DNA from: Candidatus Scalindua japonica
Lineage (GTDB): Bacteria; Planctomycetota; Brocadiia; Brocadiales; Scalinduaceae
NCBI RefSeq assembly: GCF_002443295.1
Contig: NZ_BAOS01000028.1
Span: 310,001 to 374,000 of the forward strand
Length of the DNA: 64,000 nt
Direction: 5' to 3'
How positions within the stretch are numbered: the stretch's first letter is position 1; each line of letters starts with the position of its first letter. The notes under the pieces are model-generated. The model saw nothing but the letters and a program-made list of their open reading frames with translations, made no database searches and had not been told where the DNA came from. This document shows positions 26,537 to 35,636 of this stretch, in pieces. Both the position numbers and the translations under genes were made by a program.

Positions 26537-27611
26537 AACGTCGATCAATTATAAAATTTTAGCTGTATTCAGAGATGATGAAAATTTAAGGGCAGCTATC
26601 AAACTCTTTGAAAATCAAGGATACGATTTTTCTTCGGAAACATGCATCTTTCAAGCGATTGCGGCAGTTACAGAAAGGAAAGTCGATGCCATTATCCTTG
26701 ATATAGATGATTTAAGTTTAAAAGATTTGGAGTTTCTTGATGTTGTAAAAAAGATTAATCCAAATCTATATATTTTGATTTCTTTTTGTAATTCTAATAG
26801 GGAAAAGGCTCTTAAATATCTAGAACGAGGTGCTGATTGTTATATTCTGAAACCTTTTTATATAAGTGAATTATGTGCCATTGTACATAAATTTTCAGAA
26901 AGGGTTAGTCAAAACGGAAACTGTTTACAGGAATCATCAGAAACAGACAAATCAATAGAGCATCTTGCTTTGAGAATTGCGCAGGAAATCAATAACCCAC
27001 TAACTACTATCAGTGGTCAGCTGCAATTACGTTTATCAAAAATGGAAAATAGTAATCCTGATTATCATATTTTTGAAACCCTAGAAGAAGAAGCCCAGCG
27101 AATTGCTGAAACGGTAAAATCTTTAATAACCTTTGCCCAACTGGGAGAGCCTGATAAGGAAGTTTTAAATATTAACGATATAATTGAAGATATAATATGT
27201 TCTATTAAGGATACGTGGCAGGAGAGGGATATCCGGATAGTTGAATCACTTGACAAAAATTTGCCTGCGATTAAGGCAGATAAAGATCAAATGACTTTGG
27301 CTTGCAAAAACATAATTAGTAATTCAAGGAAGGCAATTCATGGAAAAGGTTATTTGAAAATTGTTACAAATATGGGAATTGATAATAACATTAATATTAC
27401 TTTTTATGATTCGGGCAGAGGAATTCCATCCGGCTCAGTTGAAAGGGTTTTTGATCCCTTCTTCGTTATTAACGAGGAGGAAAGGGGAATGGGTCTGGGG
27501 CTTTGCGTCGCTTATGACATTGTTAAAAGACATGGAGGCTCCTTGACGGTAAAAAGTGAGAAGGAGGAGCTCACCGTATTTCAGATTACCATTCCAATAG
27601 ATACAGCTTGA
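26523..27611 (+). CDS. Receiver-histidine kinase hybrid lacking the phospho-acceptor His
   Basis: An N-terminal receiver-like domain (Asp18-Asp19, phospho-acceptor Asp60 in IILDIDD, Lys110 in LKPF) is followed by a HisKA-like helix whose motif reads IAQEINNPLTTISGQ, with Gln154 where the histidine should be, and a HATPase domain with NIISNSRKAI, DSGRGIPSG and GMGLGLCVAYDIVKRHGG. The kinase can therefore probably bind ATP but not autophosphorylate, suggesting a partner or regulatory role. The start is ATG 26523, overlapping the preceding kinase stop. A longer frame from TTG 26484 is just overlap. Confidence 0.82.
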   Translation: MNITETSINYKILAVFRDDENLRAAIKLFENQGYDFSSETCIFQAIAAVTERKVDAIILDIDDLSLKDLEFLDVVKKINPNLYILISFCNSNREKALKYLERGADCYILKPFYISELCAIVHKFSERVSQNGNCLQESSETDKSIEHLALRIAQEINNPLTTISGQLQLRLSKMENSNPDYHIFETLEEEAQRIAETVKSLITFAQLGEPDKEVLNINDIIEDIICSIKDTWQERDIRIVESLDKNLPAIKADKDQMTLACKNIISNSRKAIHGKGYLKIVTNMGIDNNINITFYDSGRGIPSGSVERVFDPFFVINEEERGMGLGLCVAYDIVKRHGGSLTVKSEKEELTVFQITIPIDTA

Positions 27612-27642
27612 ATGTCAGGGTGTATCAGGGAGAAAATAGCAT

Positions 27643-29244
27643 ATGGACAAACAAATTAGAATATTAGTGGTAGATGATGAGCCGAGGATATGTCACCTGG
27701 TTGAAGAGTTACTCAAGCTGGAAGGATATCAGATTGATGTAAGTTTTTCAGGAACTGATGCTCTGGAGAAGATAAAAGAAAACGATTATCAAATGTTGAT
27801 AACCGATCTGAAAATGCCAGGTATAGACGGTCTGGGGTTAATACAAAAGGCCAAAGAACATAATCCGGAAATCAGGGCCATAATGGTTACCGGTTTTACA
27901 ACTGTTGACACTGCTGTCCAATCGTTGAGGCATGGAGTAGATGACTACATAACAAAACCATTTAATATTACTGAGTTGAAAGAGACGGTTAAACAAGTCT
28001 TGCATGTTCATCAGGTAGCACATGAGAATATGCTGCTTTTAAAAGATTTAGAGAAGACAAGTACTGACTTAAAAAGTCATAAGCAAAAGCTATCCGATAA
28101 AGTTTATAATACAAGCGAACAATTCGAAGCAATTAATAAAAAACTTGTACAAAGAGTTAATGAACTGGACACGATAAATGAGATTAGTAAAGTGATAACA
28201 TCTGTTCTCGATATGGATGAACTATTAAATTTATGTTTGAATGAAATCAACGGCAAATTAAAAGTAAAGCATAGTTCGATTATGTTAGTTGATGAGGAAA
28301 GGGGTGAGTTGGTAGTAAGGGCTAGTCAAGGCTACAGGAGAATGCAGGTTTTAGGTAAAATACAAAAGATGGATGAGGGCGTAGCTGGGCGTGTTGTACA
28401 GGAGAAGAAACCAATCCTGGTTAAAGATATCCAAAATGATAACAGGTTCAATAGATACGAAAGGCTGGACTACAATACTAAATCATTTGTTTCGGCTCCT
28501 CTTTTTCTGGGGCAGAAAGTTCTCGGGGTAATAAATATTATAGACAAGATATCAGGTGAAAACTTCTGCGAGACAGATGTTAATTTGCTTAGTACCATTG
28601 CTGGTCAAGTAAGTGTAGCCGTAGAAAATTCAAGGCTTTATAAGGCTCTTGAAGAAAATTGTTTCAATATGGTCAAGTTTCTGGCTGATAGCCTTGAGGC
28701 AAAAGACCGTTATTTATGCGGTCATTCTCAAAGGGTCTCGGATTATTCATCTTCTATTGCAAGTGTTATGGGGGTTTCCGCTAAGGAAAAAAACACATTG
28801 TTACATGCTTCATTGTTACATGACATTGGTAAAATAGGTATTTCAGAATTAATATTCAACAAGCCTGATAAATTAAATGACGTTGAATACGATACAATAA
28901 AGTCTCATCCTTCCAGAGGTGAAAAAATAATAAAACCACTAAGTTTTCTTGGAGAGTCAATACGCCATATAAGAGGCCATCATGAAAGTTTTGATGGTAG
29001 TGGCTACCCGGACAGGTTAGGTGGTGAAGATTTGCCTCTGTTGACTAAAATTATGACGGTGGCCGACTCTTTTGATGCAATGACATCAGAAAGGACTTAT
29101 CGGCAGCCATGGAACACAAATAAGGCAATGTTAGAGCTCAAAAGAATGTCAGGAAAGCAATTCGACCCGAATGTAGTAGATGCTTTTGCTTCCAGTGAAA
29201 TAATTAAAATGAAATCAGAACTGGAAAATTTGGCTGATTGCTAA
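27643..29244 (+). CDS. Response regulator with GAF and HD-GYP domains
   Basis: Domains in order: receiver (residues ~6-120; VVDDEP, phospho-acceptor Asp55 in LITDLKMPG, TKPF); a coiled-coil linker; a GAF domain (~180-330; ASQGYRRMQVLGKIQKMDEG); and an HD-GYP domain (GHSQRVSDYSS, LLHASLLHDIGKIG, GHHESFDGSGYPDRLGG, VADSFDAMTSERTYR). HD-GYP domains usually hydrolyse cyclic di-GMP. Output is thus likely local c-di-GMP turnover controlled by the two kinases upstream. It starts 31 bases after the hybrid kinase and precedes ddl. Confidence 0.93.
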   Translation: MDKQIRILVVDDEPRICHLVEELLKLEGYQIDVSFSGTDALEKIKENDYQMLITDLKMPGIDGLGLIQKAKEHNPEIRAIMVTGFTTVDTAVQSLRHGVDDYITKPFNITELKETVKQVLHVHQVAHENMLLLKDLEKTSTDLKSHKQKLSDKVYNTSEQFEAINKKLVQRVNELDTINEISKVITSVLDMDELLNLCLNEINGKLKVKHSSIMLVDEERGELVVRASQGYRRMQVLGKIQKMDEGVAGRVVQEKKPILVKDIQNDNRFNRYERLDYNTKSFVSAPLFLGQKVLGVINIIDKISGENFCETDVNLLSTIAGQVSVAVENSRLYKALEENCFNMVKFLADSLEAKDRYLCGHSQRVSDYSSSIASVMGVSAKEKNTLLHASLLHDIGKIGISELIFNKPDKLNDVEYDTIKSHPSRGEKIIKPLSFLGESIRHIRGHHESFDGSGYPDRLGGEDLPLLTKIMTVADSFDAMTSERTYRQPWNTNKAMLELKRMSGKQFDPNVVDAFASSEIIKMKSELENLADC

Positions 29245-29428
29245 CATATGAATGCACCAGTAATACAGAAAAAACTATCAGTGTATATTCTGTAATTTTC
29301 GTGCATAGAAAAAAATAAGAAAACAAACCTCATGTACCCGTGCAGATTGTACTGGAGAATATGTGCTTTCTGCAGGTTCTCAGGATTTTAAATAAAATCA
29401 GTTCTCTATCTCTTAATTAAAATTAGCC

Positions 29429-30430
29429 GTGTCTGAAGAAATATATATTGTAGTGTTAATGGGTGGTATATCTCCGGAAAGGGAGATATCGTTACAGTCA
29501 GGTAAAGCGGTTGCTAATGCCCTGTCTAAGGATAATAACAACAACGTTATCAAGATAATTGTTAATGATGATATGGTGAATGAACTTGATAATTATAAAA
29601 TTGATGTGGCTTTTATTGCGCTTCATGGATATTTCGGAGAAGATGGCGGTATTCAGGGAATTCTGGAATCCAAGGGTATACCGTATACCGGTTCCGGGGT
29701 TTTCGCAAGCAGACTTGCAATGAACAAATCAGAGTCTAAAAATGTTTTCAGAAGAAACAATATCCCCACTCCCGAGTATTTTAACGCCTCTATGGTACAA
29801 AGCATGTCGGTAATTACCGATAGTGTTAAAAAACTGAAATTGCCCGTGATAACCAAACCGGTAAGTAATGGCTCCAGTATCGGGATATCTATAATTAAAG
29901 AATATGCCGGAATAAAAGACGCAATCAAACATACGGGTAGTTATAGTAAAGAAATCCTTGTTGAAGAGTGTATCGAGGGTAGAGAATTGGCTGTTAGTGT
30001 TCTGGGTGATAAAGCCCTCCCCGTGATAGAAATAAAAACTGCAACCGGGGTTTATGACTATGATGCAAAGTACAAGAGTGATAACACGCAGTACATAATT
30101 CTTGAACCTGGTGATAAAACATCAGAATGTACGCTGTCCCACGCTATTTATGACAGAGTACAGGATCTGGCAGTTCGAGCACACAAACACCTTGGTTGCC
30201 GCACATTTTCCAGGGCAGATATGATATTAGATAAAAATGGCAATATATACGTTCTTGAAGTAAATACGATTCCCGGGTTTACTGAAAGAAGCTTGTTGCC
30301 AAAAGCAGCAGCAGCGGCAAATATCAGTTTTGCTGAACTATGCAACTCTATTGTTAATGCGGATTGTAAGTATGAACGGTCTGTTCAGGCATGTATTCAT
30401 GACAACAACGTAGTTAACGCTAAAATATAG
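29429..30430 (+). CDS. ddl: D-alanine-D-alanine ligase
   Basis: Ddl makes the D-Ala-D-Ala dipeptide used by MurF. The ATP-grasp enzyme shows LMGGISPEREISLQSGKAV, ALHGYFGEDGGIQGILE, GIPYTGSGVFASRLAMNK, PVSNGSSIGISI, VEECIEGRELAVSVLG, YDYDAKY and the metal-binding VLEVNTIPGFTERSLLP. The start is GTG 29429. The length of 333 residues is normal. It lies 184 bases after the HD-GYP gene and before the FtsQ gene, resuming the dcw order. Confidence 0.95.
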   Translation: MSEEIYIVVLMGGISPEREISLQSGKAVANALSKDNNNNVIKIIVNDDMVNELDNYKIDVAFIALHGYFGEDGGIQGILESKGIPYTGSGVFASRLAMNKSESKNVFRRNNIPTPEYFNASMVQSMSVITDSVKKLKLPVITKPVSNGSSIGISIIKEYAGIKDAIKHTGSYSKEILVEECIEGRELAVSVLGDKALPVIEIKTATGVYDYDAKYKSDNTQYIILEPGDKTSECTLSHAIYDRVQDLAVRAHKHLGCRTFSRADMILDKNGNIYVLEVNTIPGFTERSLLPKAAAAANISFAELCNSIVNADCKYERSVQACIHDNNVVNAKI

Positions 30431-30508
30431 AACCGGGTACATGTGTTTTTCGCTTGTAGTGAATGTTATTAGGAATATACAGGCAGCTTTTAATGTAATA
30501 ACAGTAAA

Positions 30509-31432
30509 ATGAAAAAAATATTCAAGTCCCAATACGATAAAGTAATAGATAAGATCAGGGCAAATATTGTAATGGTAAAACCACGTTTTGAAAGAATACG
30601 TAAGGTATTCATATCACTTTCACTTAAATCTGTTCTGGCTATTATCGTGGTTCTTTCAGTTATATGGTTAGGTAAATTTGTATGGAAGCGTATGACATAT
30701 CAAGATATTTTCTTAGTAAGTCCATCAACATTTTCATTTGAAACTCCTGATTGGGTGACAGAAGAATTTGTTTATGAGATAAGCCATGTCAGAGGATTGA
30801 AAAGTAAATATAACATCTTTAAAAAAGGTTTGACAAAAGAAATTGCGAAGGTGTATGAAAGTAGCCCGCTTATTTCCAGGGTTAACTATGTGGAAAGAGA
30901 ACTGCCTGACAGGCTTAACGTGAAATTCGAACTGCGTAGACCCGTAGCAATTGTTAAAAGGAAACGAAAAAAATATCTGTTAGATAAAGATTGTGTCAGG
31001 CTACCGGAAAAGTATTACAAATATCCTGAAGATGGTAATGATCCAGTTTATATAATATGTAGAAAATCTGTAAAGGTACCTGATTATGGTGAAAAATGGA
31101 AAGATAGATCAATTGAGGATGGTATAGACCTTTTGAACTATCTGAAACAGAACAAAATAGACAAACTTTTAAAGATTGCGGCTATAGATGTTTCAAAGGT
31201 AGGGGGTAGACGTAAAGATGGTAAAATTAGCGTAGAGTTGTGGACAAAAGACGGGGCCAAAATAAAATGGGGTTTTTCGGCATCAAGTGGGCAGGTTAAC
31301 GAACTCTCAAATTATGAAAAACTCCAGAATCTATTGAGTGTTGCAATGGAAGAAGGAGCAGGTCTTGAAAATATGGAATATGTTGACGTAAGATGGAAAA
31401 CACCTCTGGCTAAACGTTTAAGTGTTCGTTAG
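30509..31432 (+). CDS. ftsQ: FtsQ-like division protein
   Basis: One membrane helix at residues ~43-58 (VLAIIVVLSVIWLG) after a basic cytoplasmic stretch is followed by a POTRA-like domain (KEIAKVYESSPLISRVNYVE, RELPDRLNVKFELRRPVAIV) and a beta-type C-terminal region (LLDKDCVRLP, ELWTKDGAKIKWG), the layout of FtsQ/DivIB. Primary sequence is divergent. Its place after ddl agrees with the order ddl-ftsQ in other bacteria. The next genes would be ftsA-ftsZ but unrelated sequence follows. Confidence 0.8.
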   Translation: MKKIFKSQYDKVIDKIRANIVMVKPRFERIRKVFISLSLKSVLAIIVVLSVIWLGKFVWKRMTYQDIFLVSPSTFSFETPDWVTEEFVYEISHVRGLKSKYNIFKKGLTKEIAKVYESSPLISRVNYVERELPDRLNVKFELRRPVAIVKRKRKKYLLDKDCVRLPEKYYKYPEDGNDPVYIICRKSVKVPDYGEKWKDRSIEDGIDLLNYLKQNKIDKLLKIAAIDVSKVGGRRKDGKISVELWTKDGAKIKWGFSASSGQVNELSNYEKLQNLLSVAMEEGAGLENMEYVDVRWKTPLAKRLSVR

Positions 31433-31461
31433 CGGCACTCTTTTTTTATAGTTAGATCCAG

Positions 31462-31635
31462 AAGAGTCCGGTTAGATTTTTTCATATTACAAAATAATGC
31501 TCCAAAACTGGCATTCCCACATTCTCCCCGGTTAAAGTATGCCAGGACAAGCTTAAGTGGGAATCCAGTATGGGGTACAAGATTAAGAATTCTGGTATAA
31601 CAAAAGCGGTATCTGCAAAAACCTAACCGGACTTT
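31462..31635. repeat. Inverted-repeat-bounded element, possible MITE
   Basis: The ends are near-perfect inverted copies: AAGAGTCCGGTTAGATTTTT at 31462-31481 and the reverse complement of AAAAGTCCGGTTAGGTTTTT ending at about 31636. Inside is a second inverted pair (TTCCCACATT and AGTGGGAA). A related sequence is found near 55500-55617 with a shared right arm (GCAAAAACCTGACCGG versus GCAAAAACCTAACCGG). No coding capacity. The rest of the gap to 31922 is AT-rich without a feature. Confidence 0.6.
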
Positions 31636-31922
31636 TCTGTGTCAGGTCAACATTTCACTCATTTATTTTAATCATATGTATTAATCATAAATCATTCACA
31701 TTATTAATCCCTGGGTCATAATTGGGGATTATCACCTATAGCAGATCATATTTCATCCAGTTATATTTTTTTCAAAAAATAAATTAAATCTATAACATGT
31801 TTTAAATTAAATACTTAAAAACTATTCAATAAGATACTGTTTGCGGCAGATGTTTTTGGCATGCTTTGTGCGAGCTTAATAGTTAGTATTAGAAGGTTAA
31901 TTTAAATTGATGGAGAGTGAGT

Positions 31923-32057
31923 GTGTTTAGTAAAAATACAGGTTGTATAAGCAGCAAGCAGGGGAAAAGTTATGTAATGGTGCAGAGATATGGCATCCAG
32001 GTGTTTAAAACAATGGATGCAATAGAAAGGCGTCCGGAGAGAGGGGGCTGCAGATGA
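31923..32057 (+). CDS. Possible 44-residue protein coupled to the next gene
   Basis: GTG 31923 is preceded by GGAG at suitable spacing and opens a 44-codon frame (ending ERRPERGGCR) whose TGA overlaps the ATG of the following gene as ATGA, the typical sign of translational coupling. The product is basic with no recognised family. The coupling is the main support; a chance ORF cannot be excluded. Confidence 0.4.
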   Translation: MFSKNTGCISSKQGKSYVMVQRYGIQVFKTMDAIERRPERGGCR

Positions 32058-32299
32058 TTAAGGAACAAGATATTCTCAAACTTTTTATTGAATTTATTGA
32101 ACAACAAATAGAGACCTTAGAGGATACAGAGCATGATAAGGATGTTCTTGACGGCCTTAAACTGCTTCTATCAGATAATGTGACAGAGAACGGTGAGATT
32201 AATGTCAGGTCTTCTTTGATGAATAAACACTTTCATGTCTCATTTACAAGCTACAAAGATCATATGCGAAGGTTTGTAAAAGAGCATTTAAATAATTAG
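32054..32299 (+). CDS. Hypothetical 81-residue acidic helical protein
   Basis: The start ATG 32054 has a purine-rich ribosome site (GGAGAGAGGGGG). The product (EQDILKLFIEFIEQQIETLE, then DKDVLDGLKLLLSD) is predicted helical, acidic in the first half and basic at the C-terminus, with no signal or membrane segment. I do not recognise a family. It appears to be translationally coupled to the small ORF before it. Confidence 0.55.
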   Translation: MIKEQDILKLFIEFIEQQIETLEDTEHDKDVLDGLKLLLSDNVTENGEINVRSSLMNKHFHVSFTSYKDHMRRFVKEHLNN

Positions 32300-32669
32300 A
32301 ACATCTTCCCGACTTTCTCAATTCGAGGTGTTTTGGCGAGTTAAGTCCTTATTAATCAACAAAGATACCCTGAAAGTCCATACTACCACTACAAATTGTA
32401 ATCTCTTTACGTTGTGATATCCTCTAAAATAAGAGGTATACCGGTTTTCTCAAAATCACTGGTGAAATGCAAAAGTCTGGTTAATTTGGGTTACGATAAC
32501 TCTTCTGTAATGCCAGGCATTGTTAGTGGGTAATTCCGGACTGAATGTTTATATAATATCAAATAATTAAAGTTATGTTTAAAATATGCGATAAATAATA
32601 AAGTGTGATATATATGTGTTATTTTTGAATATAAACTCTGTAATAATTGATAATTGGGAAGGTGGAGCT
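32300..32669. other. Gap before the PEP-CTERM gene
   Basis: No gene is seen. Two small palindromes are present (TATCCTCT with AGAGGTATA around 32420-32440; AATGCC-A-GGCATT around 32512) with no identified function. The open frame on the minus strand here is AT-rich noise. Confidence 0.3.
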
Positions 32670-33614
32670 GTGAAAAGACATTTAACAATATTGTGTATAA
32701 CATTGATTAGTCTACTCAATTTTATTATTGTTTCATCGATATATGCTTTGCCGATAATTGATGGTAAGTTTGATACATCAGAAGGCTATACTACCGGTTA
32801 CACGCTTAAGTTGAATGTTGAAAGTGGGAAAGGAAAAAAAAGAGGAAAAGGAAAAAGTAAAACTACTGTTAGCGGAGGAGAGGGAGATTTGTGGATAAAT
32901 CAAGATACCACATCCGGTGATATATCTCTCGCTTTCATTCAACCACTTTCTCTTGTAGATAACAGCTACGGTGATAATTCGATAGGTTGGGGGTCAGATG
33001 CTCCGAGTGGTAAAAATCACAATTACGAAGATCTGACAGAGAGTGACAAAGCACAGTTTGTTTTTACTGATGGGAATGACAATACGGTCCTTGATATCGT
33101 TTTGGATTATGCGCATGAATTTAGTGGCGGTGCAGTTGCGTCTAGTGTTACAGAGGGTGATGGTAAAGTTAATACGGGTTTGTCATCCGATGTTATGGCG
33201 ACTGCTTCATCACTGGAGTATAATTATAATATTTATGGCTCTTCAAATACTGAACTCTTTGGTGACGGTTCGTCATCTCCGTTAACTGGCAGCGACACTA
33301 CTTATGATGTTGAAGACGCTGATTTGGCAGATTGGGTGTTTGCATCAGTATATGAGCTCCGGGTAGATGGTAGAGTGTTCAGCGAAAACGGTTTCGGAGA
33401 TGTGGAAATTGCGGTAGTGCATAATTCACCAAACAAGATAGCAAAAAACAAGGTGTATACGCAAATCAGTGGAGAAATTGAAGTATATGTGGATATGAAT
33501 GAAGAAAGCGACGCTTCTAGCCCTGTGCCCGAGCCAACAACCATAGCGCTTCTGGGAATCGGCTTTGCCTGGGCGGTAGTAAGGCGAAGACAAAAGCAAA
33601 AAAAGATGAACTGA
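32670..33614 (+). CDS. PEP-CTERM sorted surface protein
   Basis: The start is set at GTG 32670 behind GGTGGAG, giving a classic signal peptide (MKRHLTILCITLISLLNFII, cut near ALP). The mature part is Gly/Ser/Asp-rich and predicted beta-rich. The C-terminus is a PEP-CTERM sorting tail: PEPTTIALLGIGFAWAV followed by the basic RRRQKQKK. Such proteins are exported, cut by exosortase (EpsH) and displayed outside the outer membrane with exopolysaccharide. A basic GKGKKRGKGKSK stretch near residue 55 is unusual. The earlier ATG frame (from 32616) is not needed. Confidence 0.9.
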   Translation: MKRHLTILCITLISLLNFIIVSSIYALPIIDGKFDTSEGYTTGYTLKLNVESGKGKKRGKGKSKTTVSGGEGDLWINQDTTSGDISLAFIQPLSLVDNSYGDNSIGWGSDAPSGKNHNYEDLTESDKAQFVFTDGNDNTVLDIVLDYAHEFSGGAVASSVTEGDGKVNTGLSSDVMATASSLEYNYNIYGSSNTELFGDGSSSPLTGSDTTYDVEDADLADWVFASVYELRVDGRVFSENGFGDVEIAVVHNSPNKIAKNKVYTQISGEIEVYVDMNEESDASSPVPEPTTIALLGIGFAWAVVRRRQKQKKMN

Positions 33615-33790
33615 CAATCAAGCCTGCCTATCGTTTCATCTTACTTAGTTTAATTCCAGGACGCATTTCACCTGCCGATCTGTTCATACCGAACTAACTT
33701 CACCGTCCAAATGATGATAATCGCAGGAAAGATGATCAGATAAATGAATATTGCGTATCTGTGTCGTTACTTTGTTTAACAAAGTAAATA

Positions 33791-33865
33791 TACCCCCAAG
33801 GGGATTTGAACCCCTGTCTCATGGCTGAGAACCATGTATCCTGGGCCAGGCTAGACGATGGGGGC
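33791..33865 (-). tRNA. tRNA-Glu (CTC)
   Basis: On the minus strand the sequence folds as a cloverleaf: acceptor GCCCCCA with TGGGGGT (one G-U), D arm around GTCTAGCCTGGCCCAGGAT, anticodon stem CATGG/CCATG with loop TTCTCAG, giving anticodon CTC, and T arm AGGGG-TTCAAAT-CCCCT. The CCA end is not encoded. CTC reads GAG (glutamate). Confidence 0.9.
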
Positions 33866-33940
33866 GTAAATTACTTTAGTTTTATTAAAAGAATATAGAA
33901 TAGAAATTTAACAGAATTAAATTATAATTTCAATCTAAAT

Positions 33941-35575
33941 TTATCCTTCAGACATAAATGGATATCTGTAGTCTGTTGTGGGTAAGAATGTCTCTTTAAT
34001 GGTTCGTGGGGATATCCAGCGAAGCAGATTAAGATAACTTCCGGCTTTATCGTTTGTACCACTTGCTCGGCTACCTCCAAAAGGCTGCTGACCGACGGCT
34101 GCACCTGTCGGTTTGTCGTTAATATAGAAATTACCTGCCGCATTTACAAGAATTTTTTCTGCCATTATGATAGCGTTCCTGTCTCGTGAGAAAACTGCTC
34201 CTGTCAAGCCGTAAGGGGAAGTCTCATCACACAAGTGAAGAGTTTCCTGATATTTATCGTCTTCATATACATATAGTGTTATAACAGGCCCAAAAATTTC
34301 CTCTTCCATTGTACGAAAGTGAGGGTTTGTGGTGACGGCAATCGTTGGCTCGATAAAGTAGCCTTTGCTTTTGTAACAATTTCCTCCACATATGATATCT
34401 GCCTCAGTGCTGTCCTTAATGAATTCAATATATCTGGAGATTTTGGTAAATGCGGGCTCATCAATCACCGCATTAATAAAATTACTGAAGTTCTCTACAT
34501 CTCCCATATTCACCGTTTTCATCTCTTCAAGTATGTATTCCTTTAAATCTCTCCAAAGGCTGCGGGGAATATAAGCACGGGATGCCGCAGAACATTTCTG
34601 TCCCTGGTATTCAAATGCACCACGTATCAGGGCGGTACCCACTTCCTCAATTCCGGTGTCCTTGTGAACAAAAACAAAATCCTTACCTCCTGTCTCGCCT
34701 ACAATGCGTGGATAGTTTTTGTAATTCTTGATATTGTTGCCTATCGTCTGCCACATATTCCTGAATGTAGCGGAGCTTCCTGTAAAGTGAATTCCGGTAA
34801 GCTCCGGAGAGTTCATAATGACCGGGCCAATCTCGCTGCCGGTTCCCGGGATAAAATTGATTACTCCATCCGGGACACCCGCTTCCTGGAAAAGCTTCAT
34901 TACGAAATAAGATGAATATATTGAGTTTGATGATGGTTTCCACAACGCTACATTTCCCATTATTGCCGGTGCAGATGCGAGGTTTGCGGCAATTGATGTA
35001 AAATTAAATGGAGTTACGGCAAAAACAAAACCTTCAAGTGGACGGTATTCCAGTCTGTTCCAGGAACCAATGGGTGAGATCGGTGGTTGTTTTTCATAGA
35101 TACTCTTCGCGTAGAAAGCATTAAAACGAAGAAAATCAATAAGTTCACAAGCGGCATCTCCTTCTGCCTGGAGGACGTTTTTGCTCTGGCATAACATCGT
35201 GGAAGCGTTTAACAATGAACGCCATGGTCCGGCAAGGATATTCGCCGCTTTGAGAAAGATCGATGCGCGCTCCTGCCAATCCATTTCCACCCATTGTCTA
35301 CGCGCTTTAAGGGCAGCTTCAATGGCCATTTGAACTTCATTCTCGCCAGCTTTGTGGTATGTGCCTACAACAACGCTGTGGTCATGAGGAAGCACACATT
35401 TTCCCAGATTTCCTGTATTTACCTCCTTGCCACCAATAATAAGAGGTATTTCCACATGCCGATTTTTTAGTTCCTGCAGTTTAGCCTTAATGTCATTACG
35501 TTCCTGTGTTCCGGCGGCATAACTATTAATTGGTTCATTAGAGGGTAAGTTCAGGTCGAATTTTGCATTTGTCAT
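33941..35575 (-). CDS. pruA: Delta-1-pyrroline-5-carboxylate (glutamate semialdehyde) dehydrogenase
   Basis: The aldehyde dehydrogenase oxidises glutamate-gamma-semialdehyde to glutamate with NAD+. The catalytic Cys is in EYQGQKCSAASRAYIP and the general base Glu in IVGETGGKDFVFVHKD; FTGSSATFRNMW and GAVGQQPFGGSRASGTNDK are typical of the stand-alone P5CDH1 type. 544 residues is the usual size for that type. A clear AAGGAGG lies six bases before ATG 35575. No proline dehydrogenase gene is adjacent, so the source of the semialdehyde is not shown here. Confidence 0.9.
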   Translation of the reverse strand: MTNAKFDLNLPSNEPINSYAAGTQERNDIKAKLQELKNRHVEIPLIIGGKEVNTGNLGKCVLPHDHSVVVGTYHKAGENEVQMAIEAALKARRQWVEMDWQERASIFLKAANILAGPWRSLLNASTMLCQSKNVLQAEGDAACELIDFLRFNAFYAKSIYEKQPPISPIGSWNRLEYRPLEGFVFAVTPFNFTSIAANLASAPAIMGNVALWKPSSNSIYSSYFVMKLFQEAGVPDGVINFIPGTGSEIGPVIMNSPELTGIHFTGSSATFRNMWQTIGNNIKNYKNYPRIVGETGGKDFVFVHKDTGIEEVGTALIRGAFEYQGQKCSAASRAYIPRSLWRDLKEYILEEMKTVNMGDVENFSNFINAVIDEPAFTKISRYIEFIKDSTEADIICGGNCYKSKGYFIEPTIAVTTNPHFRTMEEEIFGPVITLYVYEDDKYQETLHLCDETSPYGLTGAVFSRDRNAIIMAEKILVNAAGNFYINDKPTGAAVGQQPFGGSRASGTNDKAGSYLNLLRWISPRTIKETFLPTTDYRYPFMSEG

Positions 35576-35636
35576 ATCAACCTCCTTAAGATAAGTTAAT
35601 TTTACTATATTGACAGGGCCTGATAAGAACTTAAAT

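Noticed and set aside
31420-31445. Terminator after ftsQ
   Set aside because: A T run follows the stop codon but the preceding stem is only about four base pairs, too weak to call.
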